In this document: positions 8,371 to 17,775 of the stretch, piece after piece
How the letters are laid out: each line of letters starts with the position of its first letter
Numbering within the stretch: position 1 is the first letter of the stretch
Source of the DNA: CAVSUB01 sp963816725
GTDB lineage: Bacteria; Acidobacteriota; Vicinamibacteria; Vicinamibacterales; 2-12-FULL-66-21
Length of the DNA: 64,000 nucleotides
NCBI GenBank assembly: GCA_963816725.1
Contig: CAWFMC010000016.1
Location: forward strand, 62,001 to 126,000
Reading direction: 5' to 3'
Made by a program: the position numbers and the translations under genes
Notes under the pieces: model-generated
What the model saw: the letters and a program-made list of their open reading frames with translations, nothing else
What the model was told of the DNA's origin: nothing
Database searches by the model: none

Positions 8371-9531
8371 CTACTTGGCCAGCGCGACGACCTTCTCCGC
8401 CGCTTCGCTCATCGTGTCGGCGGTCGTGAAGTTCAGGCCGCTCTCGGCCAGCATCTGCTTGCCAAGCTCGACGTTCGTGCCTTCCATCCGGATCACGATC
8501 GGCACCGGCACACCGAGCTCTCGCACCGCGGCGATGACGCCGGCGGCCAGCACGTCGCAGCGCAGGATGCCGCCGAAGATGTTGATCAGCACCGCCTTCA
8601 CGCTGTTGTCCGACATCAGGATCTTGAAGGCGTTGCGGATCTGCTCGGCATTGGCGCCGCCGCCGACGTCGAGGAAGTTCGCCGGTGATCCGCCGGCGAG
8701 CTTGATGATGTCCATGGTCGCCATCGCCAGGCCGGCGCCGTTGACCATGCACCCCACGGTGCCATCGAGCTTGATGTAGTTCAGCGAGAACTTCGAGGCT
8801 TCGACCTCGAGCGGATCTTCCTCGGCGATGTCGCGCAGCGCCTTGAGGTCCGGGTGGCGATACAGCGCGTTGTCGTCGAAGTTCATCTTCGCGTCGAGCG
8901 CCAGCAGGCTGCCGTCACCGGTCACGATCAGCGGGTTGATCTCGAGCAGCGAGGCGTCCGACGCGTTGAAGGCGTCCCACACCGCGGTCATGAACTTCAC
9001 CGCCTGCCCGACCTGCTTGCCTTCGAGGCCGAGCGCGAACGCCAGCTTGCGGGCCTGATACGCGGCCAGGCCGACGCCGGGGTGAATCGCTTCCTTGAAG
9101 ATCCGCTCCGGTGTTTCCTCGGCAACCTTCTCGATCTCGACGCCGCCCTCCGGACTGACCATCATCACCGCGCGCTCGGTCGCGCGATCGATCACCAGCC
9201 CCAGGTACAGCTCGCGGGCGATGTCGAGCCCCTGCTCCACCAGGAGCCGCGCGACCTTCTGCCCGGCCGGGCCGGTCTGGTAGGTGACCAGCGTCATCCC
9301 CAGCATCTTCGCGGCGGCCTCCGCCGCTGCCTGCGGGCCCTTGACCACCTTCACGCCGCCACCCTTGCCGCGGCCGCCGGCGTGAATCTGCGCTTTGACG
9401 ACGACCGTGCCGCCGCCCAGCCGCTCGGCCGCCGCCTGCGCGGACGCCGCGTCCACGACCATCTCGCCCGCGGGGACCGGCACGCCATGCTGCGCGAGGA
9501 TTGCCTTCGCCTGATACTCGTGAATCTTCAT
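8371..9531 (-). CDS. sucC: Succinyl-CoA synthetase (ligase) beta subunit
   Basis: The 386-aa product begins MKIHEYQAKAIL, the family's N-terminus, and has the ATP-grasp domain (AQIHAGGRGKGGGVK) and the C-terminal ligase domain (INIFGGILRCD). A longer in-frame start exists, but ATG 9531 has GGAG upstream and matches homologues. With SucD it makes the substrate-level phosphorylation step of the TCA cycle. It diverges from sdhC across a 256-nt promoter region. Confidence 0.95.
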   Translation of the reverse strand: MKIHEYQAKAILAQHGVPVPAGEMVVDAASAQAAAERLGGGTVVVKAQIHAGGRGKGGGVKVVKGPQAAAEAAAKMLGMTLVTYQTGPAGQKVARLLVEQGLDIARELYLGLVIDRATERAVMMVSPEGGVEIEKVAEETPERIFKEAIHPGVGLAAYQARKLAFALGLEGKQVGQAVKFMTAVWDAFNASDASLLEINPLIVTGDGSLLALDAKMNFDDNALYRHPDLKALRDIAEEDPLEVEASKFSLNYIKLDGTVGCMVNGAGLAMATMDIIKLAGGSPANFLDVGGGANAEQIRNAFKILMSDNSVKAVLINIFGGILRCDVLAAGVIAAVRELGVPVPIVIRMEGTNVELGKQMLAESGLNFTTADTMSEAAEKVVALAK

Positions 9532-9718
9532 GCGTCTCCGACCGCTTGCCCGCGCCGCGGACCGAGTGCGGCTGCCGGCGCGGTCCTCCACCGACCGCGC
9601 AACCGAACCATCATGTGCCGGGTGGCGCGGCGAATCAAGACCGCTGTCGCAGCATCAGCAAGCGCACCGTTGACATGCCGGCGGCAGATGACAGGCATCA
9701 CGCTGACGCGTGGCACAG

Positions 9719-9748
9719 TTGCGCATAACAAAAAGCCGCAAGTACAAT
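9719..9748 (+). promoter_or_regulatory. Probable promoter of sdhCAB
   Basis: TTGCGC at 9719-9724, an 18-nt spacer and TACAAT at 9743-9748 lie 39 nt before the sdhC ATG. The match to the sigma-70 consensus is moderate. Confidence 0.5.
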
Positions 9749-9787
9749 CGTGCGGATCGTCGGCCCTCGACGGAGCGCACATCCACC

Positions 9788-10459
9788 ATGCCGTCCAATT
9801 TCCGCCGCGTGTTCACGTCCTCGGTCGGCACCAAGCTGCTGATCGGGCTGACGGGACTGGCGCTGTTCGTGTATCTCGTCCTCCATCTGGTCGGCAACGC
9901 CCTGGTGTTTCTCGGTCAGGACACGTTCAACGAGTACTCGCACACGCTCACCTCGAACCCGCTGATCGCGCCGATCGAAATCGGCCTCCTGCTGATCTTC
10001 CTGCTGCACGTCTACAAGGCCGTCACGATGTGGTTCGCCAACCAGCGGGCGCGGCCGGCCGGCTATCAGCGAAAGCGTCCCGCGGGCCACACCAGCCGCA
10101 AGAGCCTGTCGTCGTCGACCATGATCCTGAGCGGGTCGATCGTGTTGCTGTTCATCCTGGTCCACGTCAAGCAGTTCAAGTACGGCGCCTACTACGCGTC
10201 GGCCGCCAACCCGGCGGTCCGGGATCTGTATCGCACCGAGGTGGACGTCTTCCATCAGCCGCTGTGGGTCGCCTTTTACGTCATCTGCACGGCGCTGGTC
10301 GCCCTGCACCTGCGCCACGGCATCTCGAGCGGCTTCCAGTCGATCGGGTTCGATCACCCCATTTACACCCGGCGCCTGGTGACGTGGGGCATCGTCGGAG
10401 CGATCGTCGTCGGCGGCGGGCTGGCGGTCATTCCGCTGCTCGTGTATCTCACGACCTGA
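9788..10459 (+). CDS. sdhC: Succinate dehydrogenase cytochrome b558 subunit
   Basis: This 223-aa protein has five predicted membrane helices, fitting the single-anchor, di-heme b558-type (Bacteroidetes/Bacillus-like) SdhC rather than the SdhC/SdhD pair. Candidate haem histidines lie in LVLHLVGN, FLLHVYKAV, ILVHVKQF and LHLRHGISSGFQS. ATG 9788 is chosen because upstream in-frame sequence lacks family similarity and the promoter lies just before it. It anchors SdhAB and passes electrons to the quinone. Confidence 0.9.
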   Translation: MPSNFRRVFTSSVGTKLLIGLTGLALFVYLVLHLVGNALVFLGQDTFNEYSHTLTSNPLIAPIEIGLLLIFLLHVYKAVTMWFANQRARPAGYQRKRPAGHTSRKSLSSSTMILSGSIVLLFILVHVKQFKYGAYYASAANPAVRDLYRTEVDVFHQPLWVAFYVICTALVALHLRHGISSGFQSIGFDHPIYTRRLVTWGIVGAIVVGGGLAVIPLLVYLTT

Positions 10460-10498
10460 GGCGGCACACAGAGCGCACGGGAGCGCGGCACGTCATAT

Positions 10499-12412
10499 AT
10501 GGCACTCGACTCCAAGATCCCCGGCGGGCCACTCGCGGACAAGTGGGATCGCTACCGGTTCGAATCGAAGCTGGTCAACCCGGCCAACCGCCGCAAGTAC
10601 ACCGTGCTGATCGTGGGCACCGGACTGGCCGGCGCCTCGGCCGCGTCGTCTCTGGGCGAGCTCGGGTACAACGTCCTCAGCTTCTGCATCCAGGACAGCC
10701 CGCGGCGCGCGCACAGCATCGCCGCGCAGGGCGGGATCAATGCGGCGAAGAACTATCGCAACGACGGGGACAGCATCCAGCGGCTGTTCTACGACACGGT
10801 CAAGGGAGGCGACTACCGGTCGCGCGAGGCCAATGTCTATCGCCTGGCCCAGCTGAGCGTCAACATCATCGACCAGTGCGTCGCCCAGGGCGTGCCGTTC
10901 GCGCGTGAGTACGGGGGCCTGCTCGATAACCGCTCATTCGGCGGCGCGCAGGTGTCGCGGACCTTCTATGCGCGCGGCCAGACCGGCCAGCAGCTGCTCA
11001 TCGGGGCTTACCAGTCGATGATGCGGCAGGTCGCGCGGGGCACCGTCACCTCCTTCGCCAACCGCGAGATGCTCGACGTCGTCCTGGTCAACGGGCAGGC
11101 GCGGGGCATCATCGTGCGCAACCTCCTGACCGGCGCAATCGAGCGCCACGTCGGCCACGCGGTCCTGCTGTGCACGGGCGGCTACGGCACCGCGTATTAC
11201 CTGTCGACCAACGCGGTGAACTCGAACGTCACCGCGGCATGGCGCGCCCACAAGCGCGGCGCCTTCTTCGCCAATCCCTGCTACACGCAGATTCACCCGA
11301 CCTGCATTCCGGTCTCCGGCACCCACCAGTCCAAGCTGACGCTGATGAGCGAGAGCCTGCGGAACGACGGCCGCGTCTGGGTGCCGAAGAAGAAGGGGGA
11401 CACACGCCCGCCGGATCAGATCGCCGAGGCTGACCGCGACTACTACCTCGAACGACGGTATCCGAGCTTCGGCAACCTCGTGCCCCGCGACGTCGCCTCG
11501 CGCAACGCGAAGGCGGTGTGCGACGACGGCCGCGGCGTGGGGGACAGCGGGCTGGCCGTGTATCTCGACTTCGCGGACGCCATCAAGCGCCTCGGCGTCG
11601 AGGCGATCAAGACGCGGTACGGCAACCTGTTCGACATGTACACGAAGATCACCGACGAGGATCCCTATCGCGTGCCGATGCGGATCTACCCGGCGATCCA
11701 CTACACGATGGGCGGGTTGTGGGTTGACTACAACCTGATGAGCACCATCCCGGGACTCCATGTGCTGGGAGAGGCGAACTTCTCCGACCACGGCGCCAAC
11801 CGGCTGGGCGCGAGCGCGTTGATGCAAGGGCTGGCCGACGGGTATTTCGTGATCCCGTACACGCTGGCGAATTACCTCGCGGGCAGTGCCTTCCCCGCGG
11901 TGACCGCCGACCATGACGCCTTCCGCGAGGCCGAGGCAGATGTCCAGGGCCGCATCGACAAGCTGCTCTCGATCAAGGGTTCGAAGACCCCGCGTGAGCT
12001 GCACCGTGAGGTCGGCGCCATCCTGTGGGACGACGTCGGCATGGCCCGGAACGAAGCCGGGCTCCGCCGCGCGCTCGAGCAGATCCCTCGCCTGCGTGAC
12101 GAGTTCTGGCAGAACGTGTCGGTCCCCGGACCCAAGAACAACTTGAACAAGAACCTCGAGTACGCCGGCCGAGTCGCCGACTACCTGGAGTTCGCCGAGT
12201 TGCTCACGCTAGACGCGCTGCATCGCACCGAGTCATGCGGCGGCCACTTCCGTGAGGAGAGCCAGACGCCCGACGGTGAAGCGCTCCGCGACGACGAGCA
12301 CTTCAGCTACGTCGCCGCCTGGCAGTTCAATGGCGTCGGCCAGCAGCCCACGCTGCACGCCGATCCGCTGGAGTTCGAATACGTGAAACCGACCCAGCGG
12401 AGCTACAAATAG
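10499..12412 (+). CDS. sdhA: Succinate dehydrogenase flavoprotein subunit
   Basis: The 637-aa product has the Rossmann FAD motif (IVGTGLAGASAASSLGELGY) and the covalent-FAD histidine in RRAHSIAAQGGINAAKN near residue 80. The C-terminal TESCGGHFREESQT motif near 580 supplies active-site residues. The length fits type-B SdhA/FrdA. Direction (succinate oxidation or fumarate reduction) cannot be read from sequence. Its stop codon TAG overlaps the first bases of the heptad block that separates it from sdhB. Confidence 0.96.
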   Translation: MALDSKIPGGPLADKWDRYRFESKLVNPANRRKYTVLIVGTGLAGASAASSLGELGYNVLSFCIQDSPRRAHSIAAQGGINAAKNYRNDGDSIQRLFYDTVKGGDYRSREANVYRLAQLSVNIIDQCVAQGVPFAREYGGLLDNRSFGGAQVSRTFYARGQTGQQLLIGAYQSMMRQVARGTVTSFANREMLDVVLVNGQARGIIVRNLLTGAIERHVGHAVLLCTGGYGTAYYLSTNAVNSNVTAAWRAHKRGAFFANPCYTQIHPTCIPVSGTHQSKLTLMSESLRNDGRVWVPKKKGDTRPPDQIAEADRDYYLERRYPSFGNLVPRDVASRNAKAVCDDGRGVGDSGLAVYLDFADAIKRLGVEAIKTRYGNLFDMYTKITDEDPYRVPMRIYPAIHYTMGGLWVDYNLMSTIPGLHVLGEANFSDHGANRLGASALMQGLADGYFVIPYTLANYLAGSAFPAVTADHDAFREAEADVQGRIDKLLSIKGSKTPRELHREVGAILWDDVGMARNEAGLRRALEQIPRLRDEFWQNVSVPGPKNNLNKNLEYAGRVADYLEFAELLTLDALHRTESCGGHFREESQTPDGEALRDDEHFSYVAAWQFNGVGQQPTLHADPLEFEYVKPTQRSYK

Positions 12413-12616
12413 CTTCCGGCTTCCAGCTTCCAGCTTTCTGGTCGCTGGTTAGCATCGACTGACTGGAATGCGCGGAGTTCGCGTGGGGTTCTGGAAGACG
12501 GGGGGCAACCGCGGCCTGACGTCTCCTCCTCAAGCGCCTTCGATGGGGCTGCGGCGAAGCGCGGGAACGAGAAGCGCAAGCGGGAAGCTGGAAGCTGGTA
12601 GCTGGTAGCTGGAAAC
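12411..12616. repeat. Facing AGCTTCC/GGAAGCT heptad arms between sdhA and sdhB
   Basis: A left arm (12411-12439, AGCTTCCGGCTTCCAGCTTC and onward) and a right arm (12582-12615, GGAAGCTGGAAGCTGGTAGC and onward) are built of the same 7-bp unit in opposite orientation, about 140 nt apart. The arms would pair imperfectly in mRNA. The right arm ends just before the sdhB start, so it may affect sdhB translation. The middle has no supported gene. Confidence 0.8.
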
Positions 12617-12621
12617 CAAGC

Positions 12622-13371
12622 ATGAGAATTCATCTGAAGGTCTGGCGTCAGCCGACCCCCACGCAAGCGGGACAGCTCGTGCCGTACACGGCCGAGGACG
12701 TGTCCCCCGACATGTCATTCCTGGAGATGCTCGACGTCGTCAACGAGTCGTTGATTGCGAAGGGCGAGGATCCGATCGCGTTCGATTCGGACTGCCGTGA
12801 AGGCATCTGCGGCACCTGCGGCTTCATGGTCAACGGCGTCGCCCACGGCCCCGATCCAGGGACGACGGTGTGCCAGCTGCACATGCGGCGCTTCAAGGAC
12901 GGCGACACGATCATCCTCGAGCCGTGGCGCGCCAAGGCCTTCCCGGTGATCAAGGATCTCGTCGTCGACCGCAGCGCGTTCGACCGGATCATCCAGGCCG
13001 GCGGCTACACCTCGATCAACGTCGGCGGTGCGCCGGATGCCAACGCCATCCTGATCTCGACCAACACCGTCGAGCAGGCGATGGACTCGGCCGCGTGCAT
13101 CGCGTGCGGGGCCTGCGTGGCGGCCTGCAAGAACGCCTCGGCGGCGCTCTTCACCTCGGCCAAGATCAGTCATCTGGCGCTGCTGCCCCAGGGCAAGATC
13201 GAACGGCAGACGCGAGTGGTGGCGATGGTCGAGCGGCACGACGCCGAAGGGTTCGGCAGCTGCTCCAACGAAGGCGAGTGCGAGGCGGTCTGTCCGAAGG
13301 GGATCTCGATCACCAACATCGCCCGGATGAACCGGGAGTACTTCCGGGCGATGCTGGTTTCCAGACCGTAA
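12622..13371 (+). CDS. sdhB: Succinate dehydrogenase iron-sulfur subunit
   Basis: The 249-aa product has all three cluster motifs: 2Fe-2S (CREGICGTCG, near residue 57), 4Fe-4S (CIACGACVAAC, near 157) and 3Fe-4S (CSNEGECEAVCPKG, near 214). It links FAD in SdhA to the quinone site in SdhC. The start has no clear Shine-Dalgarno site because the heptad repeat occupies the upstream 40 nt, where GGAAGCTGG or GGTAGCTGGA could substitute weakly. Confidence 0.95.
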   Translation: MRIHLKVWRQPTPTQAGQLVPYTAEDVSPDMSFLEMLDVVNESLIAKGEDPIAFDSDCREGICGTCGFMVNGVAHGPDPGTTVCQLHMRRFKDGDTIILEPWRAKAFPVIKDLVVDRSAFDRIIQAGGYTSINVGGAPDANAILISTNTVEQAMDSAACIACGACVAACKNASAALFTSAKISHLALLPQGKIERQTRVVAMVERHDAEGFGSCSNEGECEAVCPKGISITNIARMNREYFRAMLVSRP

Positions 13372-13394
13372 CAGGGACTCGGGACAGTCCCTGT
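13371..13394. terminator. Bidirectional hairpin between sdhB and mdh
   Basis: A perfect 9-bp stem (ACAGGGACT at 13371-13379, AGTCCCTGT at 13386-13394, 6-nt loop) sits exactly between the convergent stop codons. No T-tract follows on either strand. Confidence 0.6.
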
Positions 13395-13405
13395 CTCTGC
13401 CCGCG

Positions 13406-14344
13406 TCAGACCTTGATCACGTCCGTCAATTCCTTGACTGCCGCGGCCGATTTCTTCAGCGCGGCATCTTCCTCCGGCGTCAGCGTGATCTGAATGATCT
13501 GCTCGACGCCGCGCGCGCCCAGCTTCACCGGGACGCCGACGAAGAGATCCTGCACGCCGTACTCGCCCTGGAGGAAGATCGAGCAGGGCATGATCTTCTT
13601 CTTGTCCTTCAGAATCGCGTCGACCATTTCCGCTGCCGCGGCGCCCGGCGCGTACCAGGCGCTGGTGCCCACCAGCTTGGTGATCTCCGCGCCGCCGTCG
13701 GCCGTGCGCTTGCTGATCGCCTCGATCCGCTCCTTGGAGAGCAGGTCGGTGATCGGAATGCCGGCGACGGTCGAGTAGCGCGGCAGCGGCACCATGGTGT
13801 CGCCGTGGCCGCCGAGCACGAAGGCGTGCACGTTCTCGACCGACACGTTCAGCTCCATCGCGATGAACGTGCGCATGCGGGCCGAATCCAGCACACCGGC
13901 CATGCCGATGACCCGCTCACGCGGGAACTTGCTCAAGCGGTAGACCGCCTGGCACATCGCGTCGAGCGGATTGGCCACCGGCACGATGATCGTGTTCGGC
14001 GAGTACTTGACGATCTGCTCGGTCACCGACTGCATGATCTTGTAGTTGGTCTGCAGCAGGTCGTCGCGGCTCATGCCCGGCTTGCGGGGCATGCCGGAGG
14101 TGATGACCACCACGTCCGAGTCGGCCGTCGCCTTCCAGCCCTCCTCGGTCGCGCCGTAGCCGACGAGGCGCGAGTCGGACCCGTCGATCGGGCACGCTTC
14201 GAGCAGGTCGAGCGCGATGCCAGCCGACTTCGTTTCCGCGATGTCGATGATCACGACGTCGGCCAGTTCCTTGACGGCGATGGCCCTGGCCACCGTGGCG
14301 CCGACGTTGCCGGCGCCTCCCACTACGGTCACTTTACGGTTCAT
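13406..14344 (-). CDS. mdh: Malate dehydrogenase
   Basis: The 312-aa protein is an LDH-like NAD malate dehydrogenase: GGAGNVGATVA at the N-terminus, ITSGMPRKPGMSRDDLL with the substrate arginines, VANPLDAM, and the catalytic GGHGDTMVPL near residue 175. The arginine in the substrate loop (RKPGMSR) favours malate over lactate. It is the second gene of icd-mdh, 150 nt after icd, with a facing heptad repeat in the gap. Confidence 0.95.
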   Translation of the reverse strand: MNRKVTVVGGAGNVGATVARAIAVKELADVVIIDIAETKSAGIALDLLEACPIDGSDSRLVGYGATEEGWKATADSDVVVITSGMPRKPGMSRDDLLQTNYKIMQSVTEQIVKYSPNTIIVPVANPLDAMCQAVYRLSKFPRERVIGMAGVLDSARMRTFIAMELNVSVENVHAFVLGGHGDTMVPLPRYSTVAGIPITDLLSKERIEAISKRTADGGAEITKLVGTSAWYAPGAAAAEMVDAILKDKKKIMPCSIFLQGEYGVQDLFVGVPVKLGARGVEQIIQITLTPEEDAALKKSAAAVKELTDVIKV

Positions 14345-14349
14345 GAATC

Positions 14350-14490
14350 TCAGCTCCCAGCTTCCAGCCTTCAGCTACCAGCGTCTGAAACTGCCGGCTC
14401 ACATCTCTTCGCCTCGTGGATCGTTCCGCCGCCCGGCGCGTGGGGCAACCGGGCGGAGGCCGAAGCTGGGAGCTGGAAGCTGGCAGCTGA
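14350..14490. repeat. Facing heptad arms between icd and mdh
   Basis: Left arm 14350-14382 (CAGCTCCCAGCTTCCAGCCT and onward), right arm 14461-14490 (GAAGCTGGGAGCTGGAAGCT and onward). Around the loop, CCGCCCGG near 14430 and CCGGGCGG near 14449 form a second inner stem. This is the same architecture as between sdhA and sdhB. Confidence 0.8.
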
Positions 14491-14494
14491 CTGC

Positions 14495-15826
14495 TCACAT
14501 ATTCGCGATCATGTTGTCGCCGAACGCGGACGTGCTGAGCTCCGTTGCGCCGTCCATCAGCCGGGCGAAGTCGTAGGTGACGCGCTTGGACGCGATCGCG
14601 CCGTCCATGCCCTTCACGATGAGGTCCGCCGCTTCCGTCCAGCCCAGGTGGCGCAGCATCATCTCACCGGACAGAACTACCGAGCCGGGATTGACCTTGT
14701 CCTGATTGGCGTACTTGGGGGCCGTGCCGTGCGTGGCCTCGAACACCGCGTGCCCGGTGACGTAGTTGATGTTGCCGCCCGGAGCGATGCCGATGCCACC
14801 GACCTGCGCCGCGAGCGCGTCGGACAGGTAGTCCCCATTCAGATTGGGTGTGGCGATGACGTCGAACTCGTCGGGCCGGGTCAGGACTTGCTGGAGCGTG
14901 ATGTCGGCAATTGCGTCCTTGATCACCAGGCCGGCGCCCGGCTTGCCCGCGGGAATCCGGCACCACGGACCGCCGTCGATCTCCTCGGCGCCGAAGAAGT
15001 TCTTGGCGACGTCGTAGCCCCAGTCGCGGAACGCCCCCTCGGTGAACTTCATGATGTTGCCCTTGTGCACGAGGGTGACGCTCTTGCGCTTGGCGGCGAT
15101 CGCATAGCTGATCGCACTGTGCACAAGCCGCTCACTTCCGAGATAGCTGAGCGGCTTCAGCCCGACCCCGACCTGCACGCCCACCTCACGGGCTGGCGCA
15201 CCGATCGACTGCAGGCTGGCCTGCCAGTCGCTGGCGGCCTGCTGCGTGCCAAACCGGATCTTCGTGAACTCCTTCGGGAATTCGCGGGCGAAAAAGTCGA
15301 GCACCTTCTGCGCTTCCGGCGTGCCGGCGGCGTACTCGATGCCGGCGTAGATGTCCTCGGTGTTCTCGCGGAAGATCACCATGTCGACCTTTTCCGGATG
15401 CTTCACCGGCGAGGGCACGCCGTTGTACCAGCGAACCGGGCGCAGGCAGACGTAGAGATCGAGTAACTGGCGCAGCGCGACGTTGAGTGACCGGATGCCG
15501 CCGCCGACGGGCGTCGTGAGCGGCCCCTTGATGCCGACCAGATAGTGGCGGAACGCTTCGACGGTGTCGTCAGGCAACCAGTTGTTGAACCGTTTGAAGC
15601 TCTTCTCGCCTGCGAACACCTCGAGCCACTCGATCCGGCGCTTGCCGCCGTAGGCCTTCTGGACCGCGGCGTCGAAGACCCGCACACTTGCGCGCCAGAT
15701 GTCCGGACCGGTGCCGTCTCCCTCGATGAACGGAATGATCGGATCGTCGGGGACCACCAGGCGGCCGTCCTTCTTGGTGATCGCGGTTCCGCGCGTGGGC
15801 GGCGTGAGGTGCGTGAAGCTAGGCAT
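14495..15826 (-). CDS. icd: Isocitrate dehydrogenase (NADP-type)
   Basis: The 443-aa protein matches the prokaryotic ICD family: FIEGDGTGPDIW near residue 33, the phosphorylatable-type loop GGGIRSLNVALRQ, FRENTEDIYAGIE, LVHKGNIMKFTEGAF, and TPNLNGDYLSD with HGTAPKYANQ near the C-terminus. It makes 2-oxoglutarate, the substrate presumed for KorAB. Length fits the NADP enzymes (about 415-445 aa). A TATAAT lies 177 nt upstream in the shared icd/serA promoter region. Confidence 0.94.
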   Translation of the reverse strand: MPSFTHLTPPTRGTAITKKDGRLVVPDDPIIPFIEGDGTGPDIWRASVRVFDAAVQKAYGGKRRIEWLEVFAGEKSFKRFNNWLPDDTVEAFRHYLVGIKGPLTTPVGGGIRSLNVALRQLLDLYVCLRPVRWYNGVPSPVKHPEKVDMVIFRENTEDIYAGIEYAAGTPEAQKVLDFFAREFPKEFTKIRFGTQQAASDWQASLQSIGAPAREVGVQVGVGLKPLSYLGSERLVHSAISYAIAAKRKSVTLVHKGNIMKFTEGAFRDWGYDVAKNFFGAEEIDGGPWCRIPAGKPGAGLVIKDAIADITLQQVLTRPDEFDVIATPNLNGDYLSDALAAQVGGIGIAPGGNINYVTGHAVFEATHGTAPKYANQDKVNPGSVVLSGEMMLRHLGWTEAADLIVKGMDGAIASKRVTYDFARLMDGATELSTSAFGDNMIANM

Positions 15827-16002
15827 AAGCGGTGCTTTAGGTCACATCACCGGCGGGCACGCGCCGGATCTTCACAGAAACTGTGGAAAAGGTTGTGGAA
15901 ATCGTTGCCGAAACGCCCGCGAATCCGCGTCATTCCTGCGCTCGGACCGCTTTGCACCATGATGGTGCGAGGCGGCGTCTCGTGCCGCGAGCGCGACTGC
16001 AG

Positions 16003-16010
16003 ATTATACT
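16003..16010. promoter_or_regulatory. Back-to-back -10 boxes, icd and serA
   Basis: The sequence ATTATACT reads TATACT on the plus strand (16005-16010, toward serA) and TATAAT on the minus strand (16008-16003, toward icd), inside the 292-nt gap between these divergent genes. Only one direction may be used. The rest of the gap shows no gene. Confidence 0.45.
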
Positions 16011-16118
16011 TGGTCGAGCGAACCTGCGCGTCCGGTGATTGATCGGACTGAGCCTCGCCGCGAACCTGTCCGGCCCCGCGCCGGATGCAACATTCACCGC
16101 ACCAGCACTCCTCATTCC

Positions 16119-17717
16119 ATGCACATCGTCATCGCCGATCAACTGCCGGCCTCCGCGGTCGGACTGCTCAAGGGCCTCGAAGGCTGCACCGTGGACGCCG
16201 CCGCCGGCCGATCCGCCGCCGATCTCGCCGTCGACCTCGCGAAGGCTGACGCGCTCGTCGTCCGCAGCGCGACCACCGTCACCGAGACGCTGATGGCCGC
16301 CGCGCCCAACCTTCGGGTGATTGCCCGCGCCGGGACCGGCGTCGACAACGTGGACGTGCCCGCAGCCACCGCCCGCGGGATCGTGGTCATGAACGCGCCA
16401 GGTGCGAACAGCGTCAGCGTGGCCGAGCACGCGCTCGCGCTGATGCTGTCGCTGGCGCGTTCGGTGCCCGCGGCAGACGCGGCCATGAAGAAAGGCGTGT
16501 GGGACAAGAAGCGCCTGACCGGCATCGAGCTCCGCGGGAAGACTCTCGGCCTGGTGGGGCTCGGTCGCATCGGCCAGGAAGTCGCGGCGCGCTGCCGCTC
16601 GTTCGGCATGGACATCGTGGCCCACGATCCCTTCATCTCGGAGCAGGTCGCCGGGACGTTGGGTGTCGAGCTCCTCGACCTCGATGCGCTGTGTGCGCGT
16701 GCGGACTACATCAGCCTGCACATCCCCGCGACTCCGGAGACGCGGCACGTGTTCGACGCCGAGCGGCTGGCCAAGTGCAAGCCGACGGCACGGATCATCA
16801 ACACCGCGCGCGGCGAGCTGATCGACGAGGCCGCGCTGGCCGCGGCGATCAAGGCCGGCACGATCGCCGGCGCCGGCCTCGACGTGTTCGAGACCGAGCC
16901 GCCGAAGGACAGCGTGCTGACCGGGCTGCCGCAGGTCGTGGCCACCCCGCACATCGCGGCCTCGACCGTCGAAGCGCAGGAGCAGGTCGGGCTCGAGACC
17001 GCCGCCGCGGTGCGGGACTTTCTGCTCGATGGCGTGATTCGCAATGCCGTCAACTTCCCCGCCGTGCCGACTGAAGAAATGGCCAAGGTCCGCCCGTTCA
17101 TGGTCCTCGCCGAGCGGATGGGCGCGCTGGCCTCACAGCTCGCCGACGGCCGGACGCACTCGATCGGTATCCGCCACTACGGTCCGCTGGTGAGCGCCAA
17201 TGCCGGCCTGCTGGCCAGCTCGATGATCGCCGGCGTGCTGCGGCCGATGCTGTCGTCGACGGTGACGGTCGTCAACGCGCGCGCGCTGGCCGAAGGACGG
17301 GGGATCGAGATCGTCGAGTCGAAGAGCTCGCGCCCGCGCGACTTCGCCAATCTCCTGTCCATCAAGCTGCAGACCAGCGAAGGCGAGCGGTGGATCGAAG
17401 GCACGGTCTTCGAGCCGGGCAGCCCGCGCCTGTCGATGCTCGAAGGGGTGGACGTCGAGGCGCCACTCGAGGGCGTCGTCCTGGTGCTGCAGAACAACGA
17501 CCAGCCGGGCGTCATCGGTGGCGTGGGCAGTGTTCTCGGCAAGTACGGGATCAACATCGCCAGCTTCGCGCTCGGCCGCGATGCGAGCGGAGCGGTCGGT
17601 GTCGTCGCCCTGGACTCGGCCGCCGACGCGCCGCCGCTGCTGGCCGCGGTCCAGGAGATTCGCGCCCTGCCCGCGGTCCGCAGCGCCCGTCTCGCCACGA
17701 TCACGCCGCGCACCTGA
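16119..17717 (+). CDS. serA: D-3-phosphoglycerate dehydrogenase
   Basis: The 532-aa protein is long-form PHGDH, the first step of serine synthesis. Domains in order: substrate domain, NAD domain (LGLVGLGRIGQEVA near residue 145, ARGELIDEAAL, catalytic His in ATPHIAAST), an intervening ASB-type domain (about 320-440), and a C-terminal ACT domain (VLVLQNNDQPGVIGGVGSVL, about 455-530). ACT domains in this family bind serine for feedback control. The start at 16119 gives MHIVIAD, as in homologues; the frame is open further upstream but without similarity. Confidence 0.94.
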   Translation: MHIVIADQLPASAVGLLKGLEGCTVDAAAGRSAADLAVDLAKADALVVRSATTVTETLMAAAPNLRVIARAGTGVDNVDVPAATARGIVVMNAPGANSVSVAEHALALMLSLARSVPAADAAMKKGVWDKKRLTGIELRGKTLGLVGLGRIGQEVAARCRSFGMDIVAHDPFISEQVAGTLGVELLDLDALCARADYISLHIPATPETRHVFDAERLAKCKPTARIINTARGELIDEAALAAAIKAGTIAGAGLDVFETEPPKDSVLTGLPQVVATPHIAASTVEAQEQVGLETAAAVRDFLLDGVIRNAVNFPAVPTEEMAKVRPFMVLAERMGALASQLADGRTHSIGIRHYGPLVSANAGLLASSMIAGVLRPMLSSTVTVVNARALAEGRGIEIVESKSSRPRDFANLLSIKLQTSEGERWIEGTVFEPGSPRLSMLEGVDVEAPLEGVVLVLQNNDQPGVIGGVGSVLGKYGINIASFALGRDASGAVGVVALDSAADAPPLLAAVQEIRALPAVRSARLATITPRT

Positions 17718-17775
17718 CCACATTCCGCCAGACCGCCGCCGGACCACCGCTGTGGTACCATGCGGCGGTCATCCC

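Noticed and set aside
12411..12616. Heptad block as a small coding gene
   Set aside because: All frames through it are short, repetitive and lack a ribosome site; the 7-bp unit shifts the frame in every copy.
13805..15466. Long plus-strand open frame opposite mdh and icd
   Set aside because: It is antisense to two enzymes with intact catalytic motifs, has no ribosome site, and crosses the heptad repeat.
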